The position numbers were made by a program, and so were the translations under genes. DNA of 64,000 bases, from positions 154,699 to 218,698 of the forward strand of contig CAZDEO010000001.1 in assembly GCA_964504445.1 (NCBI GenBank). Reading direction: 5' to 3'. Numbering within the stretch: position 1 is the stretch's first letter; each line of letters begins with the position of its first letter. Shown here in pieces: positions 51,963 to 61,844 of the stretch. This stretch comes from JACSRF01 sp964504445 (GTDB lineage: Bacteria > Chloroflexota > Anaerolineae > Promineifilales > Promineifilaceae). The notes below the pieces were generated by a model. The model saw only the letters and a program-made list of their open reading frames with translations. It had not been told where the DNA came from and made no database searches.

Positions 51963-54900
51963 TTATTGCGGTGAAGATTTGGCCCCATTTGTAACTGGCT
52001 TTACCGTAACTTGCACAGAGCGTATCTGCCCAGTGCGGCCCAAAATTTGTTGCGAGGTAGCGGAATCTAGACAGCAGCCAGATGTGTGGGTGATACGGCC
52101 GTTGCCATACAGGATCTCTATCTTGTCTTCTTCACCCTGTACGTACACGATGGGCGTTTGACAAAAGGTAAATGCCAGTGCTCTGGCGGGTAGCGGCAGG
52201 GTTTGGGTTTGTCCAGCCAGATTCACGTAGGCAAAGCTGTCTGACGCGGGCACAAATTCGTTAGCGCGCAGCAGTGTGGGCATAAACCGCAGCTGCCCTT
52301 CTCGCACCGAGACGCCCAACTCGCCCCAACGGGTGAGGATTTCTTCTTTGACTTGTCCGGTCATGCCTGGTTGGCGCGCACCGCTGCCCCAAGGTGTGTG
52401 GGAGTAGGGGTCGGTGGGGAAGGCGCCGTAATTGGCAGGCGACTTATGGTAGCCCAGCCCGTCGCGGATGTCGTAATAAGCGTCGGCCAGGGCGGTAGTT
52501 ACGGCCGTGTCCTCTCCACATTCTACTGCTTGCAAATAACATTCTTGGGCTGCCAGCAGCAGCTTAGATACCATGTGCCAGTAGATGCTGCCCAGCCCTT
52601 CGTAGGCAAAAAAGGTGCCAGAACGCCCGGTAAAAGCGCGATGGTTGAAGGTTTCCTCAAACAAATCAAGGATGGCCTGCCTTTCGGTGGCGACCAAGGG
52701 GGCGTAGACGGGGTCTTGGGTCAAGGTGTCTAAGGCATTGCGCACGTCGTTGACGTTGCGGAAACGGCCGTTAAAATGAAAGTCCCCCGCCTTATCCATG
52801 ACCAGCAAACGCCGGTCGCCGGCGGCTGCCAGGGCGGCCACCAATGCCGAACCAGCAACACGGGCGGCCGGCACGTGGTTCTTTTGCAAAAAACCGGGTA
52901 GTTGGCGATATGGGTAAAGCATGTAAGTATGCTGGTCTGCGCGATAGAGAGGGCTGTGGCGCAAACTGCGTAATAGCGCCAACGATTCTCTGGATGTCAG
53001 CATACCGGAAGACAGCACGGCTACCTGCCCCTCTAGCATCAGGTAGAGATGTTCAACGGCGGCGTCGCTGCCGCTGAGGCGTAAGGTGTTGTAGGCATGG
53101 TACAGGTCATCGTCACGGCGGTTGGCGCGCAAGGTTTGTTCCAGGTAGGCTTGTGCTAGCGCCAGAAGATCGGCAATGGCCTGTCCCTTTAGAGAGGTTT
53201 GCGTGGTGGGAATACCAGCGTCATAAATAAGCGTACGGTAGCGGGTGGCAGCATCGCCCAGTTCATCCATGATGGCGTGGCGCTGGGCGTTGCTAAAGCC
53301 AGTTGGCAGGTGAGGTTGGTAGGTGGCAAAGGTATGGTGTACGGCCGTAAACAGGTGAGCGACGGCCGTGTTCACCAAAAATGCTTCTTCTTCATGTCCG
53401 GCAAGCTGGGCCCGCCAAAAGGCAATGAAACGACGTAAATAACCAACGGTAACCACAGATAATCCTTTGCCGACCAGGGCGTTGTTGGCGTCGTTCCATT
53501 CCGGGCGCTGGGTGTTCATCCAAATGCCGCCTTCTGGCACCAGGTTGGTAAGCTTGGCCAGCAGCAGCACCAGCAGTTTTTCCATCAGGGTCACGTGCAG
53601 GACGTGGCTTTGGGCGTCGCGGTGCAGGCGGGCATCGGTACCTTGTTGGGCAACGGCCGTTTCAATGGCGCGCTCGCTTTCCCAATCAAACTCAATGGTG
53701 TTATACCAATCCGCCAGCATCTTGCGGTACGGTTTCAGGCGGTAAGGAACGTTGGCATAGGCAAAGATAGGCTGTTGCCACCATTGGGCCAGCATGTGGG
53801 GCTGCACCTGGGCGGCAATTTCTAGCAGTTTTTGCAGGTAAATGATCTGGTGGTCGCTCCAGTAGCCGATGTTGGCCCAAGGGTTTTCTGGTTCTGGCAC
53901 TTCCCATTCAATGCCGGCCCGGGTCACGCGGTAAGGATTGTAGCCATCGGCGGTGGTGGCATTGAGGAATTTGGCAATGAAGCCGCCCACATAGCTGGGG
54001 AAGGCCAAGGCCAACGGTTCCCAGTTTTGGAAGATGTCGCGCCAGTTGCCCTGATAATCCAGGCGGGGTGAGCCGTCTTTGTGTTTCAGGTTAATGGCGA
54101 AGCGGTTCCATGGGCGGCTAGGGTCGCCGTGGCGGCGGCTGAAGGTGAGGGGCATGTATTCGTAGCATAAGCGTACCAAGTCGGGGTAGCCACTGGCAGC
54201 AGCACGGCCGTACAGGTCGGTAATGGACAGTGTGTCTGGCAAAGCCGCCAGCCAGGTAGCGTAGGTGGTCAAAACTGGGCGGTTGCGGCTGCTAAGGAAG
54301 GCTAGCAAGTCGTCTTTTGCTACCTGGTAGCCGTGGATGAAGATGCCGCCGCGCATGACGTTGAACATGACGTTGGCGAAGTGGTGGGCGCTGATGGTTG
54401 TTTCGGCTGTTTTTTGCAAGCCATCGGCAGCGGCTACATATTGCTGTAGAACGGCCGTTGTCGTTGTTATGTCATTTTCTAGCTGCTGGCTGATGGCGGC
54501 GGGATCCTGCTCCAGAAGATGCATCAGACTCACCAGGGCGGCGCTGTCCTGATTGACGTCGGCCACGATGTGCCACTGCTGGGTTGCACCTGCGGGCAGC
54601 GTTATTTCTGTGGCAGTGAGGTAGGCCCCAGGCTTGCCCACTATGTCTTGCTCGGTGGTAAGAGGGTGCCCACGGCGAAAAGCGTCTAGTTGGTCAGTGC
54701 AGAGCAGGTGATGGGCAGGAAAAAGCCCGGTTTGCCAGACGGCCGTTGCCAACAGGGATTCGCTCGGCTCCGCCTGGTCGGTAAGGGTGGCGCTGAGGGA
54801 GAAGATACCCAGCCCGGTTTCAGGGTGCAGTTCGCTGCGCTTGTAGGCGTGCAGCAGGCTGCTGAGGTTGGTTTGCAACTGTTGGGTAGCGCCATAGGGC

Positions 54901-55454
54901 AGCAGATTTTGCAGCCCATCCAGCAGGGCAATGGCGCAGTCTGCCCCGTCATTTTGCAGCCAGGCGGTACGAACGAAGCCGAAGCGGTCGCCGGTGCGCC
55001 AGGCAATGCGTAGCGTAAGCCGTAAGTCGTGATTGACTTCTTCGAAAATGAGGGTGCTGCCGGGAATGTTTTTGTACAGGTGGCGCTGGCAGCGGTAAGT
55101 GTCGGAGGCTATGGATGTGAAGGGTTCCCAAAGCTGGGTACGGCCGTTGCGCGTGACGCGCAGCACAGTTTTGCTGCCGGTCAACTCGTGATGGGCGGTG
55201 ATTTTATCTTCCGTTTCGTAGGGGAATAGCGCGGAGTTGGCGTCGCCGCGCCCGGCGGTGAGGCCCCCATTGCTGGCGATGAACAGCCAATGGTCCGCGC
55301 CGCTAACTAGGCTCATGAAAAAGGGCGGCATCTGGTCTACGTTGGTGATGCGGTAGAAGGGTTCTCCCAGCATCTGAACGTAGGCGCCGGTGTCGGGTTG
55401 GGTTGCGCTGGTCTGAATAGGGGTGTTGCCGAGGTAGATAGTAGGAGTTGCCAT
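51963..55454 (-). CDS. Large (alpha/alpha)6-barrel protein, probable beta-glucan oligosaccharide phosphorylase
   Basis: A 1163-residue protein with no signal peptide. An N-terminal beta-sandwich (residues 1-300, for example FRNGGLTAGRG-like ASNGGLTAGRGDANSALF) precedes a long helical part typical of GH94/GH149/GH161 phosphorylases. DYQGNWRDIFQNWEPLALAF and WANIGYWSDHQIIYLQKLLE look like active-site loops. The C-terminus is a second beta domain. Size matches GH149/GH161 better than GH94, and the GH16/GH3 context points to beta-1,3-oligoglucans. The exact family is inference; it might also be a hydrolase of the same clan. Confidence 0.55.
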   Translation of the reverse strand: MATPTIYLGNTPIQTSATQPDTGAYVQMLGEPFYRITNVDQMPPFFMSLVSGADHWLFIASNGGLTAGRGDANSALFPYETEDKITAHHELTGSKTVLRVTRNGRTQLWEPFTSIASDTYRCQRHLYKNIPGSTLIFEEVNHDLRLTLRIAWRTGDRFGFVRTAWLQNDGADCAIALLDGLQNLLPYGATQQLQTNLSSLLHAYKRSELHPETGLGIFSLSATLTDQAEPSESLLATAVWQTGLFPAHHLLCTDQLDAFRRGHPLTTEQDIVGKPGAYLTATEITLPAGATQQWHIVADVNQDSAALVSLMHLLEQDPAAISQQLENDITTTTAVLQQYVAAADGLQKTAETTISAHHFANVMFNVMRGGIFIHGYQVAKDDLLAFLSSRNRPVLTTYATWLAALPDTLSITDLYGRAAASGYPDLVRLCYEYMPLTFSRRHGDPSRPWNRFAINLKHKDGSPRLDYQGNWRDIFQNWEPLALAFPSYVGGFIAKFLNATTADGYNPYRVTRAGIEWEVPEPENPWANIGYWSDHQIIYLQKLLEIAAQVQPHMLAQWWQQPIFAYANVPYRLKPYRKMLADWYNTIEFDWESERAIETAVAQQGTDARLHRDAQSHVLHVTLMEKLLVLLLAKLTNLVPEGGIWMNTQRPEWNDANNALVGKGLSVVTVGYLRRFIAFWRAQLAGHEEEAFLVNTAVAHLFTAVHHTFATYQPHLPTGFSNAQRHAIMDELGDAATRYRTLIYDAGIPTTQTSLKGQAIADLLALAQAYLEQTLRANRRDDDLYHAYNTLRLSGSDAAVEHLYLMLEGQVAVLSSGMLTSRESLALLRSLRHSPLYRADQHTYMLYPYRQLPGFLQKNHVPAARVAGSALVAALAAAGDRRLLVMDKAGDFHFNGRFRNVNDVRNALDTLTQDPVYAPLVATERQAILDLFEETFNHRAFTGRSGTFFAYEGLGSIYWHMVSKLLLAAQECYLQAVECGEDTAVTTALADAYYDIRDGLGYHKSPANYGAFPTDPYSHTPWGSGARQPGMTGQVKEEILTRWGELGVSVREGQLRFMPTLLRANEFVPASDSFAYVNLAGQTQTLPLPARALAFTFCQTPIVYVQGEEDKIEILYGNGRITHTSGCCLDSATSQQILGRTGQIRSVQVTVKPVTNGAKSSPQ

Positions 55455-55515
55455 TGGATTTTTCGGGTTCGGGTTACAGATAGGGGAATTGCTAATCGCC
55501 AGGCGCTTTTATGTT

Positions 55516-56346
55516 TTACGGCCGTTCATAAATGCGTACATAATCCACGGCCATTTGCTGCGGAAAGGTGGTGGTGTCGTCAGGGTAACCGGGCCAATAG
55601 CCGCCGACGGCGACGTTGAGAATCAGGAAAAAGGGGTGATCGTAGACCCATTCTCCCGGTACGTCATTGGGCGTAACGGTGTTGTATAACACGTCATCCA
55701 CATACCAGCGAATCTCTTCCGGGTCCCACTCTACAGCAAAAATGTGGAATTCGTCTGTAAAGCGACGGGTGCTGCCGATGCCAAAGGGCTTGCCAATGCC
55801 GTTGGCGCCAGAATAGCCCGGGCCATGCAGTGTGCCATGGACGATACTTGGCTCACTACCGATGTTTTCCATGATGTCAATTTCGCCGCACTGGGGCCAG
55901 CTTACCTGGTCAATGTCGTTACCCAACATCCAAAAGGCGGGCCAAATGCCTTGACCCGTGGGAATTTGGATGCGAGCTTCAACACGGCCGTACTGTTGCT
56001 CTACTTTGCCTTTTGTAATTAGCCGGGCAGAGGTGAATAACTTGCCCTGCATGCTTTGTTCAAGCACCTGGATAATCAGCTTGCCGTCGTCAATGAAGGA
56101 GTTATCGGGAGCATCAGTGTAGAATTGTGCTTCCGCATTGCCCCACCCGTGACCGCCGATTTCATGAGTCCAGTATTCGCGGTTGATGTCTGGGCCGTTA
56201 AATTCATCTTGCCAGACCAGGCTCCAGCCATCGCGCTGCCATTCGGGTGTGGGTGTGGGAGAAACGGCCGTTTCTCCCACCATTCTGCCACACGCAACGA
56301 ACAACAAAGCAGCCATTAGCAAAAGTCCTAAGCGAAGTTTGCTCAT
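55516..56346 (-). CDS. GH16 endo-beta-1,3(1,4)-glucanase lipoprotein
   Basis: A 276-residue lipoprotein (LLLMAALLFVACG lipobox, then a short linker). The catalytic motif is WPQCGEIDIMENIGSEPSIV, with nucleophile and acid/base Glu in E-x-D-x-x-E near residue 155. WSLVWQDEFNGPDINREYWT and FHIFAVEWDPEEIRWYVDD are typical of laminarinases. It cuts beta-1,3-containing glucans at the cell surface. It is followed by the phosphorylase gene and preceded by a 34-base palindrome. Confidence 0.93.
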   Translation of the reverse strand: MSKLRLGLLLMAALLFVACGRMVGETAVSPTPTPEWQRDGWSLVWQDEFNGPDINREYWTHEIGGHGWGNAEAQFYTDAPDNSFIDDGKLIIQVLEQSMQGKLFTSARLITKGKVEQQYGRVEARIQIPTGQGIWPAFWMLGNDIDQVSWPQCGEIDIMENIGSEPSIVHGTLHGPGYSGANGIGKPFGIGSTRRFTDEFHIFAVEWDPEEIRWYVDDVLYNTVTPNDVPGEWVYDHPFFLILNVAVGGYWPGYPDDTTTFPQQMAVDYVRIYERP

Positions 56347-56358
56347 AATAGGTTGCCC

Positions 56359-56392
56359 AGCCTGGACAGGTTTCGCGAAACCTGTCCAGGCT
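56359..56392. promoter_or_regulatory. Perfect 34-base palindrome between the two GH16 genes
   Basis: The 17-base arm AGCCTGGACAGGTTTCG is followed directly by its exact reverse complement, with no loop. It lies 11 bases past the large GH16 stop and 12 bases before the GH16 lipoprotein start. It could be an operator, an RNA-processing hairpin or a terminator; no T-run follows. Confidence 0.8.
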
Positions 56393-56403
56393 TCAGTTCA
56401 TCC

Positions 56404-59400
56404 TTACCGTGAGATGAGGGGTAGATAGAGATATTGCTGTGTATACAAGTAGACCCAATCCAGGTGGAAGGATCCTGTCTCGTCCGGCAGTTGCAGACCA
56501 TAACCCCACACCGCGCTGAGTGTCAAGCCGTCATCTGGCGCGCCGGCGGGCTGTGCCGCACTGCGGGCAAAATCGCTAAAAGGTAGATTGATTTTACGCC
56601 AGCCGGTGAAATCATCTACAAAGCTGGCTGCAAAACGTTCAGCCGTGTCCACTGCCTGGTAGACGCGCACATAATCTATCAGCATTGTCTGCGGGAAGAT
56701 GATGTCCGGGCTGATGCTGCCGCCAAAGTTGCCGCCAATGGCCATGTTGAAAATCATGTAGAAGGGGTGGTTGAAGACCCATTCGTTAGGAGCCACATCT
56801 TCCGGGGCAGCGCTGTGGTAGAGAATGCCGTCCACGTACCATTCAATATTATCAGGACTCCATTCGACGGCGTAGGTGTGGTAGTCATTAGCTACTGGCT
56901 CACCAAAGTCGTAGGTGTTGCCAAAGGAGACGCCACCGGAGTAGCCTGGGCCGTGAATGGTACCGAAGATTTCGTTGGGAATGCGGCTAACGTATTCCAT
57001 GATGTCAATTTCGCCAGATTGGGGCCAACCCACCTCGCCGATATTGGTGCCCAGCATCCAGAAGGCGGGCCAGAGGCCACTGGGTCCATCGGGTACTTGC
57101 AGGCGGGCTTCTATACGGCCGTACTCATACGCCATTCTGTCTGCCGAAATCAGGCGGGCGGAGGTGTATTCACACGGGCCATACCAGCAAAGCAAGTCGG
57201 TATTTTCCGGTTCCTCTTTCAACATAGTAATGGCCAGGTTGCCATTGCCATCCAGGGCTGCGTTGTCCGAGTTATCAGTGTAATACTGAGACTCGCTGTT
57301 GCCCCAACCGGGAATGCCGTTGAGCGTGCCGTCGCCCATTTCATACTTCCAAATGTTAGCGTCAGGGGGGGTGCCCGCCACGCCGTCAAATTCATCATTC
57401 CAGACCATTACCCAATCATTGGCGGGCAGGCTGGCGGTCGTAGTAATCTGGTTGTCCAACAGCTCCACACCGATGGTTTGACCGCTATTGCTGCCGAAAT
57501 ACCAGAAACTCAGACCATCGTAACCGCTCCAATCCTGCCCTTGTACAAAGGTTTGGTGGAATTGGGCCGGACCGTTGTAATCCACGGTGAGGACGTTTTC
57601 GTAAGCGTCTTGACCTGGCCGGGCGTTGGGATCAGCGGCGGTCAGTTCAGTGATGGCGAAGGAGACGTCACCGCTGCTGGTTAAGAAGGAGTGAAAGCCT
57701 TCAAAGTCATGGACCAGGGCCGCATCGAAGGGGTCGTTGTTTTGGATGGTGAGCATGGCACGGCGCTGGAAGCCAAACTCAACGCCCACCGGATTGGCGA
57801 GGACGACCATCAGGTTTTCGTCCCCCTCGTGCTTGCTATCTTGCAGAGTAGGCACCGTGAAGGTTTGGTTCAGCTCCCCGGCAGGAATGATGAGGGTACC
57901 ACTAATGGGGGTGTAGTCGCGGTGCGGGGTGGCGTACCCTTCGGCGGTGGCGTACTCTACGCTGATGGGGTGAGTAAGGGTAACATTAAGGGTGATGGTG
58001 AGTACGGCCGTTTCCCCCTCTACCACATCAAACGTTGCGGCCGCAAAAGTTAACAGCGGATCTTGCAGCGCGCCGCCGACATTACCATAGACGGCAAAAT
58101 CATCCACGTAGCGGTTTTCCGTGTTGCCACTGGTGCCGGTAGTGCCCAGCGCCCAACCATGCACCTCGGCCCCCGTCCAACCGTCGTTGGGTGCGCCATT
58201 GCCAATGTCTTTACGGCTCAGGGCGCTAAAAGGAATCTCAACAAGTTGCCAGCCGCTAGCATCATCAACCCATTGATAGCTCCATCGCTCGGCGTCATCG
58301 GTGGTAGCCCCCGGGTTGCGATTTTCGGCGATATCTACAAAGACAATGGTGCCTGTGCCCGTGCCATAGTACCAGAAGCAGATCCCCTTGTAGCTACTCC
58401 AATCCTGGCTAATCCAGGTATCTACTGTTTCATTCTCAAAGGCGTGGGTAAAGCCACCCCAGCCTACGACCATGGCTTCCAGGTTGATAACCTGGTTGGT
58501 CTCATCCTTGCCAGGCACAGGGGGCAATCCAGCGTCGGCCGTGCTGGTGGTGGTAATGGCCACCGTGGTGCCATTCCAATCATCACCCCAAGTGACAAAG
58601 CCAATGCCCAAACCGTTGGCATCTTCACCACTGGGCAGGCCATCTTCAAAATCATCAACGACTGTAACCCGCACGAGCAGACCAAAATCATCCACATAAC
58701 GATTTTCCGTGGTCCCACCGGTACCAGTGGTGCCTAGCGACCAGCCATGCACCTCTTCGCCCGTCCAACCGTCGTTGGGTGCGCCATTACCAATATCTTT
58801 ACGGCTCAGAGCCGTGAAGGGAATCTCGATAAATTGCCAGCCAGGGGCATTATCCACCCATTCATAGCTCCAACGTTCCGCATCGTCGCTAGTGGAACCA
58901 GGGTTGCGGTTTTCGGATATGTCTACAAAGACAATTGTGCCACTACCTGTTCCGTGATACCAGAAGGCAATGCCTTCGTAGGTACTCCAGTCTTGGCTAA
59001 TCCAGGTGTCTACCGTTTCGTTCTCAAAGGCGTGGGTAAAGCCACCCCAGCCCACGACCATGGCTTGCAGGTTGATAACTTGGTTGGTCTCATTTTTTCC
59101 GGGCACAGGGGGCAATCCAGCGTCGGCCGTGCTGGTGGTGGTAATGGCCACCGTGGTGCCATTCCAATCATCACCCCAGGTGACAAAGCCAATGCCCAGA
59201 CCATTGGCATCTTCGCCACTAGGTAGGCCACTTTCAAAGTCGTCTATGACATCCATTTTGCTTGGGTTAGGGACTTCATCATCCAAAATGGTAACAGTGG
59301 CAATGGCGTAAAAGCCCAATTGGGCGTTGACCGGGTTGGTGAGGTTGACGGTGAAATTACGGCTGCCGTCCTGGCTGTTGTTGTCTAGGGTTTCGATGGA

Positions 59401-60675
59401 GATGGTTTGGGTGAGCACGCCGGGGCCGAAGGTGAGGACGCCACTAGTAGGCACGTAATCACTAGCCGTGGCAGTGCCGTCGATTGTGGCGAATGCCACC
59501 GTAATGGTTTGGGTGCTGGTAACGTTGAGGCGGGCGGTGAGGGTAACGGGGTTTCCTTCGCTGACAGTGTAGTCAGCCATTTCAAACTGCACCCGTACTG
59601 TCACATTGCCGGCATCGCCGTAGACGCTGAGGTGGTCGAGCAGGAATGAACCATTGGTGCCATCCAGGACGAAGACCCAGTTGTCTACCTGAGACACATC
59701 GTAAGCGCCACCCGTGCCAAACGTGGTGAAGGGCAGGGTGATGAGTCGCCAACCGGTGAAGTCGTCTACAAATTCGGCACGGCGGTCGTCGCCAGGCACG
59801 GTTTGAATTTCAAACTCGTGGGTGGTGCCGGAGTTCTCGCCGTAGAACCAGAAGCTGATCCCTTGCATGTCGCTCCAATCTTGGGCGGGGCTGATGCCTG
59901 CGCCAAAACCTGCCCAAGTGGGTACGTTGGCGGTGATGGAAAGGACATTGTTGGGGCCGACTTGACCCGGCAGGGCCAGGGGATCGCTTTCTGGAATGGT
60001 GGGCACGGCCACGTTTAGTGCAGTGCCTCCGTCGCCATATTGGAACCAGCCGACGGGGACGCCGCCTTCAAAGTCGGCGAAGGGTTGTAGGCTGAGTAAT
60101 TGCAGATTATCCAGCAGGAAGAAACCGGTGGTGCCGTCTAGCACAAAGACCCAGTTGTCTACCTGGGATACATCGTAAGCGCCGCCGGCGCCGAAGGTGT
60201 GGAAGGGGAGGATGATTTGTTGCCAGCCGGTGAAGTTGTCTATGAATTCGGCGCGGCGGTCATCGCCAGGTACGGTTTGGATTTCAAGCTCGTGGGTGGT
60301 GCCGGAGTTCTCGCCGTAGAACCAGAAGCTGAGAGCGTCGTAGTCGCTCCAATCTTGGGCGGGGCTGATGCCTGCGCCAAAACCTGCCCAAGTGGGTACG
60401 TTGGCGGTGATGGAAAGGACATTGTTGGGGCCGACTTGACCCGGCAGGGCCAGGGGGTCGCTGTCTGGGATGGTCGGCACGGCTACGTTTAGTACAGTGC
60501 CTCCGTCGCCATATTGGAACCAGCCGGCCGGGACGCCGGCTTCAAAATCGGCGAGGATTGGGAATTCGGCCATAACGACCGCGGCGCGAGCCTTGGATGT
60601 TGTGAGAAAGTTGAATGTCATCAGCAAAGCCATTCCGGCCAGGAGGATGACCATTAAGAGGTATTTAGATTTCAT
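56404..60675 (-). CDS. Giant secreted GH16 glucanase with repeated binding domains
   Basis: A 1423-residue exported protein. After the signal peptide come two near-identical jelly-roll binding domains (about 38-195 and 198-355), a Calx-beta domain (about 358-470), two more near-identical binding domains (about 473-668 and 670-868) and another Calx-beta domain (about 872-985). A fifth binding domain begins near 988 (VHDFEGFHSFLTSSGDVSF). It is interrupted at about 1080 by a complete GH16 domain, with SGEIDIMEYVSRIPNEIFGT near 1220, and resumes at about 1338 (FVDDFTGWRKINLPFSDF). The end is YLYTQQYLYLPLISR. It degrades polymeric beta-glucan outside the cell. Confidence 0.9.
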   Translation of the reverse strand: MKSKYLLMVILLAGMALLMTFNFLTTSKARAAVVMAEFPILADFEAGVPAGWFQYGDGGTVLNVAVPTIPDSDPLALPGQVGPNNVLSITANVPTWAGFGAGISPAQDWSDYDALSFWFYGENSGTTHELEIQTVPGDDRRAEFIDNFTGWQQIILPFHTFGAGGAYDVSQVDNWVFVLDGTTGFFLLDNLQLLSLQPFADFEGGVPVGWFQYGDGGTALNVAVPTIPESDPLALPGQVGPNNVLSITANVPTWAGFGAGISPAQDWSDMQGISFWFYGENSGTTHEFEIQTVPGDDRRAEFVDDFTGWRLITLPFTTFGTGGAYDVSQVDNWVFVLDGTNGSFLLDHLSVYGDAGNVTVRVQFEMADYTVSEGNPVTLTARLNVTSTQTITVAFATIDGTATASDYVPTSGVLTFGPGVLTQTISIETLDNNSQDGSRNFTVNLTNPVNAQLGFYAIATVTILDDEVPNPSKMDVIDDFESGLPSGEDANGLGIGFVTWGDDWNGTTVAITTTSTADAGLPPVPGKNETNQVINLQAMVVGWGGFTHAFENETVDTWISQDWSTYEGIAFWYHGTGSGTIVFVDISENRNPGSTSDDAERWSYEWVDNAPGWQFIEIPFTALSRKDIGNGAPNDGWTGEEVHGWSLGTTGTGGTTENRYVDDFGLLVRVTVVDDFEDGLPSGEDANGLGIGFVTWGDDWNGTTVAITTTSTADAGLPPVPGKDETNQVINLEAMVVGWGGFTHAFENETVDTWISQDWSSYKGICFWYYGTGTGTIVFVDIAENRNPGATTDDAERWSYQWVDDASGWQLVEIPFSALSRKDIGNGAPNDGWTGAEVHGWALGTTGTSGNTENRYVDDFAVYGNVGGALQDPLLTFAAATFDVVEGETAVLTITLNVTLTHPISVEYATAEGYATPHRDYTPISGTLIIPAGELNQTFTVPTLQDSKHEGDENLMVVLANPVGVEFGFQRRAMLTIQNNDPFDAALVHDFEGFHSFLTSSGDVSFAITELTAADPNARPGQDAYENVLTVDYNGPAQFHQTFVQGQDWSGYDGLSFWYFGSNSGQTIGVELLDNQITTTASLPANDWVMVWNDEFDGVAGTPPDANIWKYEMGDGTLNGIPGWGNSESQYYTDNSDNAALDGNGNLAITMLKEEPENTDLLCWYGPCEYTSARLISADRMAYEYGRIEARLQVPDGPSGLWPAFWMLGTNIGEVGWPQSGEIDIMEYVSRIPNEIFGTIHGPGYSGGVSFGNTYDFGEPVANDYHTYAVEWSPDNIEWYVDGILYHSAAPEDVAPNEWVFNHPFYMIFNMAIGGNFGGSISPDIIFPQTMLIDYVRVYQAVDTAERFAASFVDDFTGWRKINLPFSDFARSAAQPAGAPDDGLTLSAVWGYGLQLPDETGSFHLDWVYLYTQQYLYLPLISR
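58075..59260. repeat. Two tandem near-identical ~590-base coding repeats
   Basis: The binding domains at about residues 473-668 and 670-868 share long identical DNA blocks, for example the region around TCCAGCGTCGGCCGTGCTGG. Differences are mostly third-position. They arose by tandem duplication inside the gene. Confidence 0.8.
59640..60560. repeat. Two near-identical ~470-base coding repeats
   Basis: The first two binding domains of the giant GH16 protein are near-identical in DNA, including GCGGGGCTGATGCCTGCGCC in both copies (59886 and 60360 regions). Confidence 0.8.
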
Positions 60676-60723
60676 GGTAAACTAGGCTCCTCAGCATTTG
60701 CCCGCAGGTAAATGACTGAATAG

Positions 60724-60764
60724 ATTGCCCATGTTGCGGTGTCCAGCCAGTTAACATGGGCAAT
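60724..60764 (-). terminator. Hairpin between permease and giant GH16 genes
   Basis: ATTGCCCATGTT (60724-60735) pairs with AACATGGGCAAT (60753-60764), a 12-bp stem with a 17-base loop. It lies 20 bases after the permease stop. The T-run is weak, so it is more likely a partial terminator or RNA-stability element. Confidence 0.55.
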
Positions 60765-60783
60765 TTCATTTTTGGGGCGCGAG

Positions 60784-61842
60784 TTATTTGTCTACACCGG
60801 TGAAGACGATGCCTTGCATGAAGATGCGTTGGGCGAAGAAGAAGATCAGCACGGGTAGCACCAGGGTGATTAATGCGCCGGTTTGGATGAGGTTGGGTTG
60901 CCGCCCGTAAAGGGCGTTGAATTTCTGCAAGCCTACGGACAAGGGCCACAGTTCTGGTCGGGAAACGAGGTAGACCAGGGGGGTGAAGAAGTCGTTCCAG
61001 GCGAAGAAGAAGTGGAAGAGAGAAACGGCCGTGAGTGCAGGAATGGACTGGGGCAAAATGACCGACCAGAAAATGCGGAAAGGCCCTGCGCCGTCAATGC
61101 TGGCAGCCTCGTCCAACGCCCGTGGAATCTGCATGAAGTATTGCCGCATGAGAAACACGTTGTAGGCGTTGGCAAAGTAATGGGGCACAATGAGCGGTAA
61201 GAAGGTATTTGTCCAACCGATGCGCGAGAACAAGATGTAGGTGGGGATGAGGGTGGCTTGAATGGGCAGAATGATCGTGCCGATGAGAATCATAAAGAGC
61301 ACGTTTTTGCCCTTGAACTCAAAACGGGCAAAACCATAGGCCACAATGACGGATGAGGCAACTGCCCCCAGAGTGCCAAAGCCAGCAATGATAACTGTGT
61401 TGAGAAACAGCCGGGGAAAGTTTAGCTCTTCCCACGCTTTGGCAAAGTTTTGCCACTGGGGGTCTGGTTCGTAAACCGGTTCCAATGTGCGCCAGTTGCC
61501 TTCCCAATAAATTTCGCCTGCGTCTGGATTTTCTGGGTCAACAAACCAGCTTTCTGTACGTCGCTTGGTTACAATGGCTAACTCACGCAGTTCACCGTCA
61601 AGGGGTACTTGCAGCACTTCTACTTCAGTGCCGTCAATCGTGACGGTCTTTTTGGAATTGGGCCAAAAGACCGGAGCCTGAGGGTCGCTCATCTGCTGGT
61701 CGCTCTTGAGACCGGTGACGAACATGTAGCCTAAAGGGGCCAAAAAAGTGAAGAGAATGAAGGTGGCTATGCTGGTGATTAAAATGCGGTTTAGCAGCTC
61801 ACGCTGTCTACTGGACATAGGTGTTTGTGTAAGCGTACTCAT
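60784..61842 (-). CDS. Carbohydrate ABC transporter permease (MalG-like)
   Basis: A 352-residue permease. The EAA loop EAASIDGAGPFRIFWSVILP contacts the ATPase, and YILFSRIGWTNTFLPLIVPH is the typical MalG transmembrane region. A long periplasmic insert (about residues 45-125) is unusual for the family but is found in Chloroflexota sugar permeases. It lies 2 bases after the partner permease. Imports oligosaccharides, probably beta-glucan fragments. Confidence 0.92.
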   Translation of the reverse strand: MSTLTQTPMSSRQRELLNRILITSIATFILFTFLAPLGYMFVTGLKSDQQMSDPQAPVFWPNSKKTVTIDGTEVEVLQVPLDGELRELAIVTKRRTESWFVDPENPDAGEIYWEGNWRTLEPVYEPDPQWQNFAKAWEELNFPRLFLNTVIIAGFGTLGAVASSVIVAYGFARFEFKGKNVLFMILIGTIILPIQATLIPTYILFSRIGWTNTFLPLIVPHYFANAYNVFLMRQYFMQIPRALDEAASIDGAGPFRIFWSVILPQSIPALTAVSLFHFFFAWNDFFTPLVYLVSRPELWPLSVGLQKFNALYGRQPNLIQTGALITLVLPVLIFFFAQRIFMQGIVFTGVDK

Positions 61843-61844
61843 GA

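Noticed and set aside
56359..56392. Palindrome considered as a standard rho-independent terminator
   Set aside because: No loop and no T-run on either strand; kept as a possible operator or processing site.
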